Assembly: GCA_051006995.1 (NCBI GenBank)
Contig: JBPCSQ010000029.1
Span: 124,001-188,000 of the forward strand
DNA: 64,000 nt
Reading direction: 5' to 3'
Source: JAIQGF01 sp051006995
GTDB lineage: Bacteria > Acidobacteriota > Terriglobia > Terriglobales > Acidobacteriaceae
Part shown: positions 41,838 to 49,261 of the stretch, one piece after another
Layout of the letters: each line of letters starts with the position of its first letter
How positions within the stretch are numbered: position 1 is the first letter of the stretch
The notes under the pieces: generated by a model
Database searches by the model: none
What the model saw: the letters and a program-made list of their open reading frames with translations, nothing else
What the model was told of the DNA's origin: nothing
Made by a program: the position numbers and the translations under genes

Positions 41838-43685
41838 TCAGTCGATGGTGATGTTCCCGTACTTTGCCTGCAGAGAATTCATCAGGAGTTCGAATTCCCG
41901 CACACCTCGCAGGTTGCGGAGCCAAGGATCATTCCGGAAAAGCTTCCAGCAGGGAAATCCCGTGTCAACGGTTCGCTCCAGCCATTCCATAGAAGCGCTA
42001 CTTCTGCCCAAAATGGCGTGTGTGCAAGCGATCTGATAGTACGTGTGATGGTTATGGCCGAAGGATTTCGGCGATTCGCACGCCTTCCTGGCACATTTCA
42101 ATGCCCGTTCATCTTCGCCAGTCAACGCATGCCAAACGCCGCGTAAGCTGATCACTAGCGGTTCTTCTGGGATTATGCGGGTTGCTCGCTCCAGAAGGGC
42201 GCGTCCCTCCGTCCAGTCTCCTTCGTAGAGAGCGGGCTGGGGCGCATACCACAGCGGATACTTGCTGGCAGGGTTCTCCGTGCACCACAACTCAATCTGG
42301 CGACGGGCCGAATCGTATTCTCCATTGCACAAATACACCTGGGTGATGCCATGGCTCATTGCACCCCTCGGTTCGAACCGCCGGCCCTGCTCGTACATAG
42401 TACGGGCCTGCTCCAGCAGTCCGATGTGCGCCAGGATATTGGCCAGGCGGTTGTGGGCATGCGGCAGGTTGGGCTGCAGCGCCAGAGCCCGGCGCAATTC
42501 AGCTATAGCTTGCAGATGCTGAAAGTTCTTCGAGGGTCCCCAGAGGATGTAGGCGTGAGCCAGGTGCGCCTCCGCCAGTTGCGCATCCAGTTCCAACGCT
42601 TTTTGGGCATGGAACTCAGCCTTCTCCAGCCATAGGCGGCTGGGATCGAACTCGAAGTGTTTGTTGGCGCATACATAAGCAAGCATGGCGTGCGCCAGCG
42701 CGAATTTCGGATCGCGGGCGACAGCACGGCTGAGGTGCTTTTCGGATTCGTCCAGCATGTGCGGGTCTTCCGCTGAGCTGCCTCCGTAACCTCGCATGAA
42801 CTCTGCATACGCCAGCGGGTCCTTGCTGTAGCGATCGCGTGTCTTGAGCCCTTTTTCGCGAAAGCGCCGATTCAGCGCGCTCGCGACTCGCTGAGCGATG
42901 TCGTCCTGCACCTCCAAGGCGCGGTCCAGGTCAATGTCATATTTCTGCGCAAAGGCAACACTCTGCGATTCGGCGTCGAATACTTGCACCGAGACGCGCG
43001 ACACCGAGTCCTGCACTTGGATGGTGCCCTGCAGCACGAAATGCACGCCGAAGCGTAAAGCCACCGTAGCCGGATTGGTATCACCGGCGTACTTGATGAC
43101 GGACGAAGTGGGCAGAACAAAAAATCCCTCTAAGTTCCCCAGGGTCGAGATCAGCGCATCGGCGAATCCCAGCGACAACCCAGGCTGCTGCCCGGCGCCA
43201 AAAAAGATGAAAGGCAGAACCACCAACGAGGAGTGTTGGCGGTGCGATGCCGCATGAGGGTCCACAGCCCCGTTCAGTCCATAAGCCGCGACGGCGTCTG
43301 ACGCCGGGATGATCCGGACCGTGCCGATGAAACGGTAACCTTTCCCAAACACTGTCTCCAGCAGGCTGGGCCGGGAGGGGTCGTCCCCAAGTGCGGTGCG
43401 AATTTTGCGCACCGAATTGTTAATACTGCGCTCACAGTCAATGGTAGGATGCTGCCCCCACAGCTTGGCCTCGATCTCCTCGCGTGCCACCAGTTGTCCG
43501 TGGCGATGCGCGAGCAGGATCAGCAACTCCATCGGCTTTCTCTCGAGCTTCACCCGGTGACCGGAGCGGCGCAGTTCGTAGCGGCCCAGGTCAATTTCGA
43601 TTTCCCGTTTTGGGGTCTTGCTGCCCAAAGGACCCGCCAGAAAAATTGCCAAAGTATAAGCCCGATGTTCAGCAACAAACCTCAC
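41838..43685 (-). CDS. Winged-helix (OmpR/CadC-type) regulator with TolB-like and TPR regions
   Basis: An N-terminal transcriptional-regulator winged helix (about 28-125) is marked by LERKPMELLILLAHRHGQLV, REEIEAKLWG, INNSVRKIRTALGDD and FGKGYRFIG. A segment resembling the TolB-N/FlgO-like domain (VVLPFIFFGAGQQPG ... LGVHFVLQGTIQ-like RFGVHFVLQGTIQ, VQDDIAQRVASAL) follows. At least six tetratricopeptide-like repeats fill about 270-600 (FALAHAMLAY, LAEAHLAHAYILW, PNLPHAHNRLANIL). No transmembrane helix is seen, unlike CadC, so it is probably cytoplasmic. The first codon is GTG with a poor ribosome site. It is divergent from the kelch lipoprotein gene, which it may control. Confidence 0.85.
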   Translation of the reverse strand: MRFVAEHRAYTLAIFLAGPLGSKTPKREIEIDLGRYELRRSGHRVKLERKPMELLILLAHRHGQLVAREEIEAKLWGQHPTIDCERSINNSVRKIRTALGDDPSRPSLLETVFGKGYRFIGTVRIIPASDAVAAYGLNGAVDPHAASHRQHSSLVVLPFIFFGAGQQPGLSLGFADALISTLGNLEGFFVLPTSSVIKYAGDTNPATVALRFGVHFVLQGTIQVQDSVSRVSVQVFDAESQSVAFAQKYDIDLDRALEVQDDIAQRVASALNRRFREKGLKTRDRYSKDPLAYAEFMRGYGGSSAEDPHMLDESEKHLSRAVARDPKFALAHAMLAYVCANKHFEFDPSRLWLEKAEFHAQKALELDAQLAEAHLAHAYILWGPSKNFQHLQAIAELRRALALQPNLPHAHNRLANILAHIGLLEQARTMYEQGRRFEPRGAMSHGITQVYLCNGEYDSARRQIELWCTENPASKYPLWYAPQPALYEGDWTEGRALLERATRIIPEEPLVISLRGVWHALTGEDERALKCARKACESPKSFGHNHHTYYQIACTHAILGRSSASMEWLERTVDTGFPCWKLFRNDPWLRNLRGVREFELLMNSLQAKYGNITID

Positions 43686-43836
43686 TAATTCGATAAACGC
43701 CTCGCTTTCATCTACTTGGCTCGATACAAAAACGTGACAAAAGGGTTATCCCGTCCCGATTGTGCCTTTTTGGGCGATGCGCGAACGTACCCGCACATAA
43801 GTTCACATCCAATTGGCCGACCAGAGGGAGCAGACG

Positions 43837-46647
43837 ATGCGGCGGAATGCTCACTGGTCTGTGCTGTTGGTTGCGACTTGCCTGCTGGCCGGCTGCGGCG
43901 GCGGATCTTCGGTGCTGCCAGCAGCGTCACCCAATCTGAGCGGAACCACGTCGTCAAGCTCCGCGACCGTTACTGTTTCTCCGAGCACCGTCAGCGTGAG
44001 TTCCGGTGCGGCCCAGGCGTTTACCGCCACGGTGAGCGGGTCGACTAACGGCGCCGTCACTTGGAGCGTGCAGGAAGGAGCGTCCGGCGGCTCGATCAGC
44101 GGAACGGGAGTTTTCGTCGCTTGTCAGACCCCTGGCACCTACCACGTCGTGGCCACCAGCGTGGCCGATCCATCGAAGAGCGCGGTCGCAGTGGTGATCG
44201 TGAGCTTGCCTAGCGCGATTGTGGTCAACATCAGCCCGAGCAGCGTGACTCTGAACCCAGGCGCAACCGAGCCGTTTACTGCGAGTGTCACTGGACTGGC
44301 GAATACGGCTGTGACCTGGAGCGTTGCTGAAGGTACGCCTGGCGGTTCCTTCAGCACGACGGGCAACGATACAACCCTCTTTGTGGCTTCCCAGACGCCG
44401 GGCACCTACCACGTCGTCGCCGCCAGCGTGGCTGATCCATCGAAGGGCGCGGTCGCAGTGGTAACGGTGAGTGCGCCCGGCGCGGCTGTGGTCACCATCA
44501 GCCCGAGCAGCGTGACTCTGAATGCAGGCGCCACCCAGCAGTTTATCGCTCCTGTAACCGGACCGGCGAACACCGCCGTAAGCTGGAGCGTACAGGAAGG
44601 CGCGGCCGGTGGCTTCATCAGCAGTACGGGAATTTACATAACTCCGCAGAACGCCGCCGGCACTTACCACCTAGTGGCAACCAGCGTGGCCGATCCGTCG
44701 AAAACCGCGGTCGCAGTGGTGACGGTGAGTGCGCCCGGCGCTATTGGCGTGTTTGTATCTCCCACCACCGCCACGGTATTGGAAGGCGACAGCCAGGGTT
44801 TTTCCGCCCAAGTTAACGGCACGATGAACACCGCGGTCACTTGGGAGATTCTCGAAGGACCCGCTGGAGGCACAATCACCCCGGCAGGAGCGTACACGGC
44901 GCCAGTGATCGCCACCGGCGGCACCTTCCATGTGATTGCGATTAGCGCGGCGAACGGGACGAGTTTGGGCTATGCCACCGTCACTGTGCCCCCGGTCAGC
45001 GTAGCCATTACTCCCTCCGGTTCCGTGCAGGTGTTCGCTACAGCCAGCCGGCAGTTTTCGGCCGTGGTCAACGGAAGCACGGACCAGCGCGTCACATGGT
45101 CAGTGGCGCAGGGCAGCACCGGCGGCGCAATCAGCGATTCGGGTCTTTACACCGCTCCCAACAATCCCGGCACGTATTCCATATGGGCATCTAGTGTCGC
45201 GGTGGGTGGGAGCACAGGCGTGCAAGTAATCGTTCCGGACGTTTCCCTCCAGATTTCGCCTATGGCTGACGTCCTGCTGAAAGGCTCCACTCGGCAATTT
45301 TCGGCCACGGCGACACCGCAGGACGCAGTGTCATGGACTACCAACGATCCGAACGGCACGATTGACAGCACCGGGCTCTACACCGCCGGGTCGGCGCCCG
45401 GTACGTACCACGTGACAGCCAAACCTGATTTCTACCCCGCGAAGGCCGTTGAGGCGACCGTGACCGTTACGGACCGCGGCTTCCGCTATACCGCGCAGCC
45501 GATGAGCGAGCGTCACGGCGGAGGTAGCGCGACGTTGCTGAATTGCAGCGCCCTGGGTATCACCGGATGTGGCTCGCTGGATGGCAAGGTCCTGGTCGCC
45601 GGCGGATTTCATTGGGATCCCAACGATTGGTATGAAGTGCCCGATCTCGACCTTGAGGCTTACGATCCAAACACCGACGGCTTCTCTGTCGTAGGGACGA
45701 TGCCAGGCATGCGCATCTTCCATGGCGTTGCGTTGCTGAATACGGGCAAGGTGCTGCTGGCGGGTGGATGGACGGGTGGGGACGGGTGGGGTGAAACAGC
45801 CAGCTCCGATGTGTACGATCTTGCAAAGCAAACCGTCACGGCTGGCGCCACGATGGCGGTAGCGCGCGTGTATCCAACCGTAACTGTGCTTGCTAGTGGA
45901 AGTGTGCTGGTCACGGGCGGGTATCCGACATACAACGGCGCGGATTGCTACGATCCGACGACGACGGCAGAGGTTTACGACCCTACGTTGGGCAGTTTCA
46001 CGATCACTAATGGCCCTATGAACGTGGCTAGAGACGGTTACACGGCTACGCGCCTCCTGGATGGGCGAGTGCTCATCGTTGGCGGCGCTAACGGTTATTG
46101 CGGCAATGGAGCGTGGTGGGCCAGCGCCGAAATCTACGACCCTGCTTCCGGCCAACTCACACTGACCAAGGGCAGCATGGCGACAGCGCGCGCCTTCCAC
46201 ACGTCGGTCCTGCTGTCCGATGGCCGAGTCCTGGTCCTCGGCGGCATCGACGCTTCCGGTAACCCGGTGGATACAGCGGAGATTTACTACCCGGCCACTG
46301 ACCAGTTCACCTCGGGTGGAAAGCTGCTGGTCGCACGCTTCATGCATAGCGCCAGCTTACTTGGGGACGGGAAGGTCCTGGTCGCTGGAGGCAGGACAGA
46401 TAACTACGTACAGGTCGACGGGCTGTATGGGCAAGGAGACAATTCGATGCCATGGGGCGAGATCATCCAGGATGCCGAATTGTTCGACCCAGCCGTGGGC
46501 ACGTCGACAGTCACCGGCAGCTTGCGTGAGGCCCGCTACGGACATCACGCCACAGTCCTGAACGACGGAACGACCGTGCTGGTCACGGGCGGCTGGCGCG
46601 TTTGGAGTTGGCTGCAGCCGCAGTATACAGCCGAGATTTACAAATAG
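43837..46647 (+). CDS. Lipoprotein with six Ig-like repeats and a seven-motif kelch propeller
   Basis: The lipobox LLAGC ends the signal peptide (MRRNAHWSVLLVATCLLAG), so the protein is lipid-anchored. Six tandem bacterial Ig-like repeats of about 83 aa follow (to about residue 545). The first three are nearly identical around TYHVVATSVADPSK and AVAVVTVS, which shows as direct repeats in the DNA. The rest is kelch-like: seven G-x-VLVxGG strands (GKVLVAGG, GKVLLAGG, GSVLVTGG, GRVLIVGG, GRVLVLGG, GKVLVAGG, TVLVTGG), enough for one propeller. GAGGGAG lies 6 nt before the ATG. Likely a surface adhesion or carbohydrate-recognition protein; no catalytic motif is evident. Confidence 0.88.
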   Translation: MRRNAHWSVLLVATCLLAGCGGGSSVLPAASPNLSGTTSSSSATVTVSPSTVSVSSGAAQAFTATVSGSTNGAVTWSVQEGASGGSISGTGVFVACQTPGTYHVVATSVADPSKSAVAVVIVSLPSAIVVNISPSSVTLNPGATEPFTASVTGLANTAVTWSVAEGTPGGSFSTTGNDTTLFVASQTPGTYHVVAASVADPSKGAVAVVTVSAPGAAVVTISPSSVTLNAGATQQFIAPVTGPANTAVSWSVQEGAAGGFISSTGIYITPQNAAGTYHLVATSVADPSKTAVAVVTVSAPGAIGVFVSPTTATVLEGDSQGFSAQVNGTMNTAVTWEILEGPAGGTITPAGAYTAPVIATGGTFHVIAISAANGTSLGYATVTVPPVSVAITPSGSVQVFATASRQFSAVVNGSTDQRVTWSVAQGSTGGAISDSGLYTAPNNPGTYSIWASSVAVGGSTGVQVIVPDVSLQISPMADVLLKGSTRQFSATATPQDAVSWTTNDPNGTIDSTGLYTAGSAPGTYHVTAKPDFYPAKAVEATVTVTDRGFRYTAQPMSERHGGGSATLLNCSALGITGCGSLDGKVLVAGGFHWDPNDWYEVPDLDLEAYDPNTDGFSVVGTMPGMRIFHGVALLNTGKVLLAGGWTGGDGWGETASSDVYDLAKQTVTAGATMAVARVYPTVTVLASGSVLVTGGYPTYNGADCYDPTTTAEVYDPTLGSFTITNGPMNVARDGYTATRLLDGRVLIVGGANGYCGNGAWWASAEIYDPASGQLTLTKGSMATARAFHTSVLLSDGRVLVLGGIDASGNPVDTAEIYYPATDQFTSGGKLLVARFMHSASLLGDGKVLVAGGRTDNYVQVDGLYGQGDNSMPWGEIIQDAELFDPAVGTSTVTGSLREARYGHHATVLNDGTTVLVTGGWRVWSWLQPQYTAEIYK

Positions 46648-46682
46648 CTCAAAGGGTCACTAAGAACCGCTACCAATGAGTT

Positions 46683-46708
46683 GAGGCCCCGACGATTGTC
46701 GGGGCCTC
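46683..46708. terminator. Perfect 11-bp stem-loop in a convergent gap
   Basis: GAGGCCCCGAC (46683-46693), loop GATT, GTCGGGGCCTC (46698-46708). It lies between the converging kelch lipoprotein and aceA genes. No strong T-run is seen, but stem length and placement fit a bidirectional terminator. Confidence 0.7.
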
Positions 46709-46725
46709 TGGTCATGAAGGAGATA

Positions 46726-48081
46726 CTAGTCGCCGGCCAGGCGATCGCGCTGCGGGATGGCAGCGGGCGGGATTGCCATTTCGACGACATTCGCTTGCGG
46801 CTTCACCTCGAACTGCTCGGCCTCGGTCGAGCCCTCCAGCGCCTTGGTGGAAGTGACCCCGTGCGTGATCACCTCGTTGAGGGCGTCGAAATACCCGGTG
46901 CCGACAAACTTCTGGTGCTTGACCGCCTCATACCCGTACTCGGTCTCGCGGGCGAATTCCTTCTCTTGCAAGCGCGCGTAGGCGGTCATGCCACGATCGC
47001 GGTAGCCGCGGGCCAGTTCGAACATGCTCAGGTTGAGGGAATGGAACCCGGCGAGGGTGACGAACTGGAATTTGTAACCCATCTCGGCCAGCGCGGGCTG
47101 GAAGCGCGCAATGTCGGCGTCGCTGAGCTTCTTCTTCCAGTTGAATGACGGCGAGCAGTTGTAGGCGAGAATCTTGCCGGGGAACTTCTTGTGCACGCCT
47201 TCGGCGAAGCGGCGCGCTTCCTCGATGTTGGGCTCGGAAGTCTCGCACCAGATCATGTCCACGTAAGGCGCGTAGGCGATGCTGCGGGCGATGGCGTAGT
47301 CGAGGCCGCCGCGAATGCGGAAGAAGCCTTCGCTGGTGCGCTCGCCTTCAATGAACTCGCGGTCCACGGGATCCACGTCGCTGGTGAGCAGCTTGGCGGA
47401 GTTGGCGTCGGTGCGCGCCAGCAGCAGCGTGGGCACTCCCATCACGTCAGCAGCCAGACGGGCGGCGACCAGCTTCTGAATAGCCTCCTGCGTGGGCACC
47501 AGCACCTTGCCGCCGAGGTGGCCGCACTTCTTGGCGGAGGAGAGCTGGTCCTCGAAGTGGACACAGGCGGCGCCGGCTTCAATCATGGCGCGCATGAGCT
47601 CGTAAGCATTGAGAGGCCCGCCGAAACCGGCCTCGGCATCGGCGACCAGCGGCGCATACCAATGTGTACCGTTATGCTTTTCAGAGTGCGCAATCTGGTC
47701 GGCACGCATCAGCGCATTGTTGATCTTTCGGCAGAGGTTGGGGACGCTGTCCACCGGGTAGAGGCTCTGGTCGGGATACGTCTGGCCCCAATCGTTGGCG
47801 TCGGCAGCGACCTGCCAGCCGCTGACGTAGATGGCGTTCAGCCCTGCCTTCACCATCTGCACGGCCTGGTTGCCGGTGAGCGCGCCCAAGGCGGCGACGT
47901 AGTTTTGACCGTGCAGCAATTCCCAGAGGCGCTCGGCGCCGAGCCGCGCGAGGGTGTATTCGACGCGGACGCTGCCGCGCAGGCGCTCGACGTCGTCCAT
48001 GCTGTAGGGGCGCTGAATGCCCTGCCAGCGGGGATTGTCGGCCCAGTTATCGAGAAGTTCTGGTTTACCGTTCACCGGCAT
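46726..48081 (-). CDS. aceA: Isocitrate lyase
   Basis: Splits isocitrate into glyoxylate and succinate, the first step of the glyoxylate bypass. It has WQGIQRPYSMDDVERLRGS, GNQAVQMVKAGLNAIYVSGWQVA, the metal region VADAEAGFGG, the catalytic loop KKCGHLGGKVL with its Cys, ARTDANSAKLL, and NCSPSFNWKKKL. The ATG at 48081 (MPVNGKPELL) is chosen because GGAGAAAC lies upstream; an open extension to 48153 would translate through the operator palindrome. Length about 451 aa is normal. It is divergent from an IclR regulator, with three matching operators between them. Confidence 0.97.
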   Translation of the reverse strand: MPVNGKPELLDNWADNPRWQGIQRPYSMDDVERLRGSVRVEYTLARLGAERLWELLHGQNYVAALGALTGNQAVQMVKAGLNAIYVSGWQVAADANDWGQTYPDQSLYPVDSVPNLCRKINNALMRADQIAHSEKHNGTHWYAPLVADAEAGFGGPLNAYELMRAMIEAGAACVHFEDQLSSAKKCGHLGGKVLVPTQEAIQKLVAARLAADVMGVPTLLLARTDANSAKLLTSDVDPVDREFIEGERTSEGFFRIRGGLDYAIARSIAYAPYVDMIWCETSEPNIEEARRFAEGVHKKFPGKILAYNCSPSFNWKKKLSDADIARFQPALAEMGYKFQFVTLAGFHSLNLSMFELARGYRDRGMTAYARLQEKEFARETEYGYEAVKHQKFVGTGYFDALNEVITHGVTSTKALEGSTEAEQFEVKPQANVVEMAIPPAAIPQRDRLAGD

Positions 48082-48131
48082 GAGTGTTTCTCCTATCGGG
48101 TCGTTCGTTCCAGGGGACCAGGGGCCGGGTC

Positions 48132-48147
48132 GTTCAGAATTCTGAAC
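48132..48147. promoter_or_regulatory. IclR-type operator, site 1
   Basis: GTTCAGAATTCTGAAC, a perfect 16-bp palindrome about 15-30 bp downstream of the predicted aceA transcription start. The outer GTTCA...TGAAC half-sites match sites 2 and 3. Confidence 0.75.
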
Positions 48148-48169
48148 AGCCATTCAAGATGGTGTACGG

Positions 48170-48198
48170 AGAGTAGAGGTTGGATCGGGGGCCGTCAA
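48170..48198 (-). promoter_or_regulatory. Candidate aceA promoter
   Basis: On the minus strand TTGACG (48198-48193), a 17-bp spacer and TACTCT (48175-48170). The start would be near 48163, between operator site 1 (downstream) and site 2 (just upstream of the -35). Confidence 0.5.
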
Positions 48199-48205
48199 TT
48201 TTGAT

Positions 48206-48221
48206 GTTCAGCATATTGAAC
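48206..48221. promoter_or_regulatory. IclR-type operator, site 2
   Basis: GTTCAGCATATTGAAC, a palindrome with one mismatched pair, identical in sequence to site 3. It lies 8 bp upstream of the predicted aceA -35. Centre spacing is 74 bp from site 1 and 71 bp from site 3. Confidence 0.75.
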
Positions 48222-48276
48222 GCAAATTCGTAATCGTGTACACGCAAGTTTTCGATAGCCCCGGGGGGAGGTAACC

Positions 48277-48292
48277 GTTCAGCATATTGAAC
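48277..48292. promoter_or_regulatory. IclR-type operator, site 3
   Basis: GTTCAGCATATTGAAC, identical to site 2. Its last six bases (TTGAAC, 48287-48292) form the -35 of the predicted iclR-family gene promoter, which implies autoregulation. Confidence 0.75.
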
Positions 48293-48315
48293 AAAGGTTC
48301 GGAATTCGGTACGAT
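48287..48315 (+). promoter_or_regulatory. Candidate promoter of the IclR-family regulator
   Basis: TTGAAC (48287-48292), a 17-bp spacer and TACGAT (48310-48315). The leader would be about 48 nt. The -35 is shared with operator site 3. Confidence 0.55.
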
Positions 48316-48369
48316 CGCTGCTAAGAAATTCAACACCGGCGCTTGTGAAAACGCGAGCGCCCGTCCTCT

Positions 48370-49155
48370 ATGCCGGTTGCCGCGGAATCACCATCAACGG
48401 CTGTCCATCGCACCATCGCCATCCTGGAAGCGGTGGCGGCGCGCGCCATGAGCAACGCCGAGATCAGCCGCAAGCTGCATATTCCGAAAAGCTCGGCCAG
48501 CTACATCCTGCGGGCGCTGGAGAAGCACGGCTACCTGCGCCGCGATGGCGACAGCGGCAAGTATCGGCTGGGGCTAAAAATCCTGAACCTGGGGCGCGGT
48601 GCCCTATCGGGCGTGGACGTGCGCGAGGTGGCGCAGCCGGTGATGCGGCACCTAGTGGAGCACGTGCACATCACCTCGCACCTGGCAATTCTGGACGGCA
48701 CGCAAGCGGTGTACGTGGAGCGGGTGGAGGCGCCCGGGTTCATCAAGATGGACACCTGGATCGGACGGCGCATGGAGGTGTATTCCACCAGCGTGGGCAA
48801 AGCGCTAGCGGCGCACCTGCCAGAGGCAGAGGTGCAGGCGATCCTGCGCGACCGCGGAATGAAGAAGCGCACGGCGACGACGATCACGAATCCGGCGCGG
48901 TTTTTTCGCGAGCTAGAAGTGGTACGCGAGCGCGGCTATGCGTTTGACGACGAGGAGAACAGCCCGGGCGTGCGCTGCGTGGCCGCTCCGGTATTCAATG
49001 CCGCGGGAGAAATCGAGGCGGCGCTCAACATCACCGGGACAACGCAGCAGGTGACCGGCGAGACGCTGCCGCGGATCGTGGAGCAGGTGAAGGAATCGGC
49101 GCGCCGGATTTCGACGCACATGGGATACCGGCCAGCACGAGTGGCGAGCCGTTAG
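48370..49155 (+). CDS. IclR-family transcriptional regulator of the glyoxylate genes
   Basis: The N-terminal winged helix has AILEAVAARAMSNAEISRKL, IPKSSASYILRALEKHGYL and RDGDSGKYRLGLKIL. The C-terminal IclR effector domain (about 85-250) has VREVAQPVMRHLVEH, TSVGKALAAHLPE, GYAFDDEENSPGVRCVAAPVF and the terminal VKESARRISTHMGY. The gene is divergent from aceA and convergent with malate synthase; three GTTCA-TGAAC palindromes fill the gap to aceA. By analogy with E. coli IclR it likely represses the bypass in the absence of acetate-type carbon, and its own promoter overlaps site 3. The effector is not known. Confidence 0.93.
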   Translation: MPVAAESPSTAVHRTIAILEAVAARAMSNAEISRKLHIPKSSASYILRALEKHGYLRRDGDSGKYRLGLKILNLGRGALSGVDVREVAQPVMRHLVEHVHITSHLAILDGTQAVYVERVEAPGFIKMDTWIGRRMEVYSTSVGKALAAHLPEAEVQAILRDRGMKKRTATTITNPARFFRELEVVRERGYAFDDEENSPGVRCVAAPVFNAAGEIEAALNITGTTQQVTGETLPRIVEQVKESARRISTHMGYRPARVASR

Positions 49156-49192
49156 CTTTCAAGGTCACGGTTTCCAGTCCCCGGGGGCGATG

Positions 49193-49223
49193 ACAGCAGG
49201 TCCCTCGCTGCGCTCGGGATGAC
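49193..49223. repeat. Dispersed repeat with GTCATYCCGAGC core, copy A
   Basis: The minus strand reads GTCATCCCGAGCGCAGCGAG and continues GGACCTGCTGT. It aligns with the copy inside lhr at 56138-56165 apart from a 3-bp gap and a few substitutions. Noncoding here, in the convergent gap between the IclR and malate synthase genes. Confidence 0.75.
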
Positions 49224-49233
49224 TCCAATCAAT

Positions 49234-49261
49234 ATTTTCACTTCCTGATTTTCACTTCCTG
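49234..49261. repeat. Exact tandem repeat of a 14-bp word next to the malate synthase stop
   Basis: ATTTTCACTTCCTG occurs twice in perfect tandem (49234-49247, 49248-49261), ending at the malate synthase stop (49262-49264). The 14-bp unit is twice seven and may belong with the heptamer arrays. Confidence 0.7.

Noticed and set aside
48082..48153. N-terminal extension of isocitrate lyase
   Set aside because: It would translate through the operator palindrome; the ATG at 48081 has its own Shine-Dalgarno and matches the family start.
48297..48312. Fourth IclR operator (GTTCGGAATTCGGTAC)
   Set aside because: It shares the GAATTC centre with site 1, but the right half-site does not match TGAAC; it is more likely promoter spacer.
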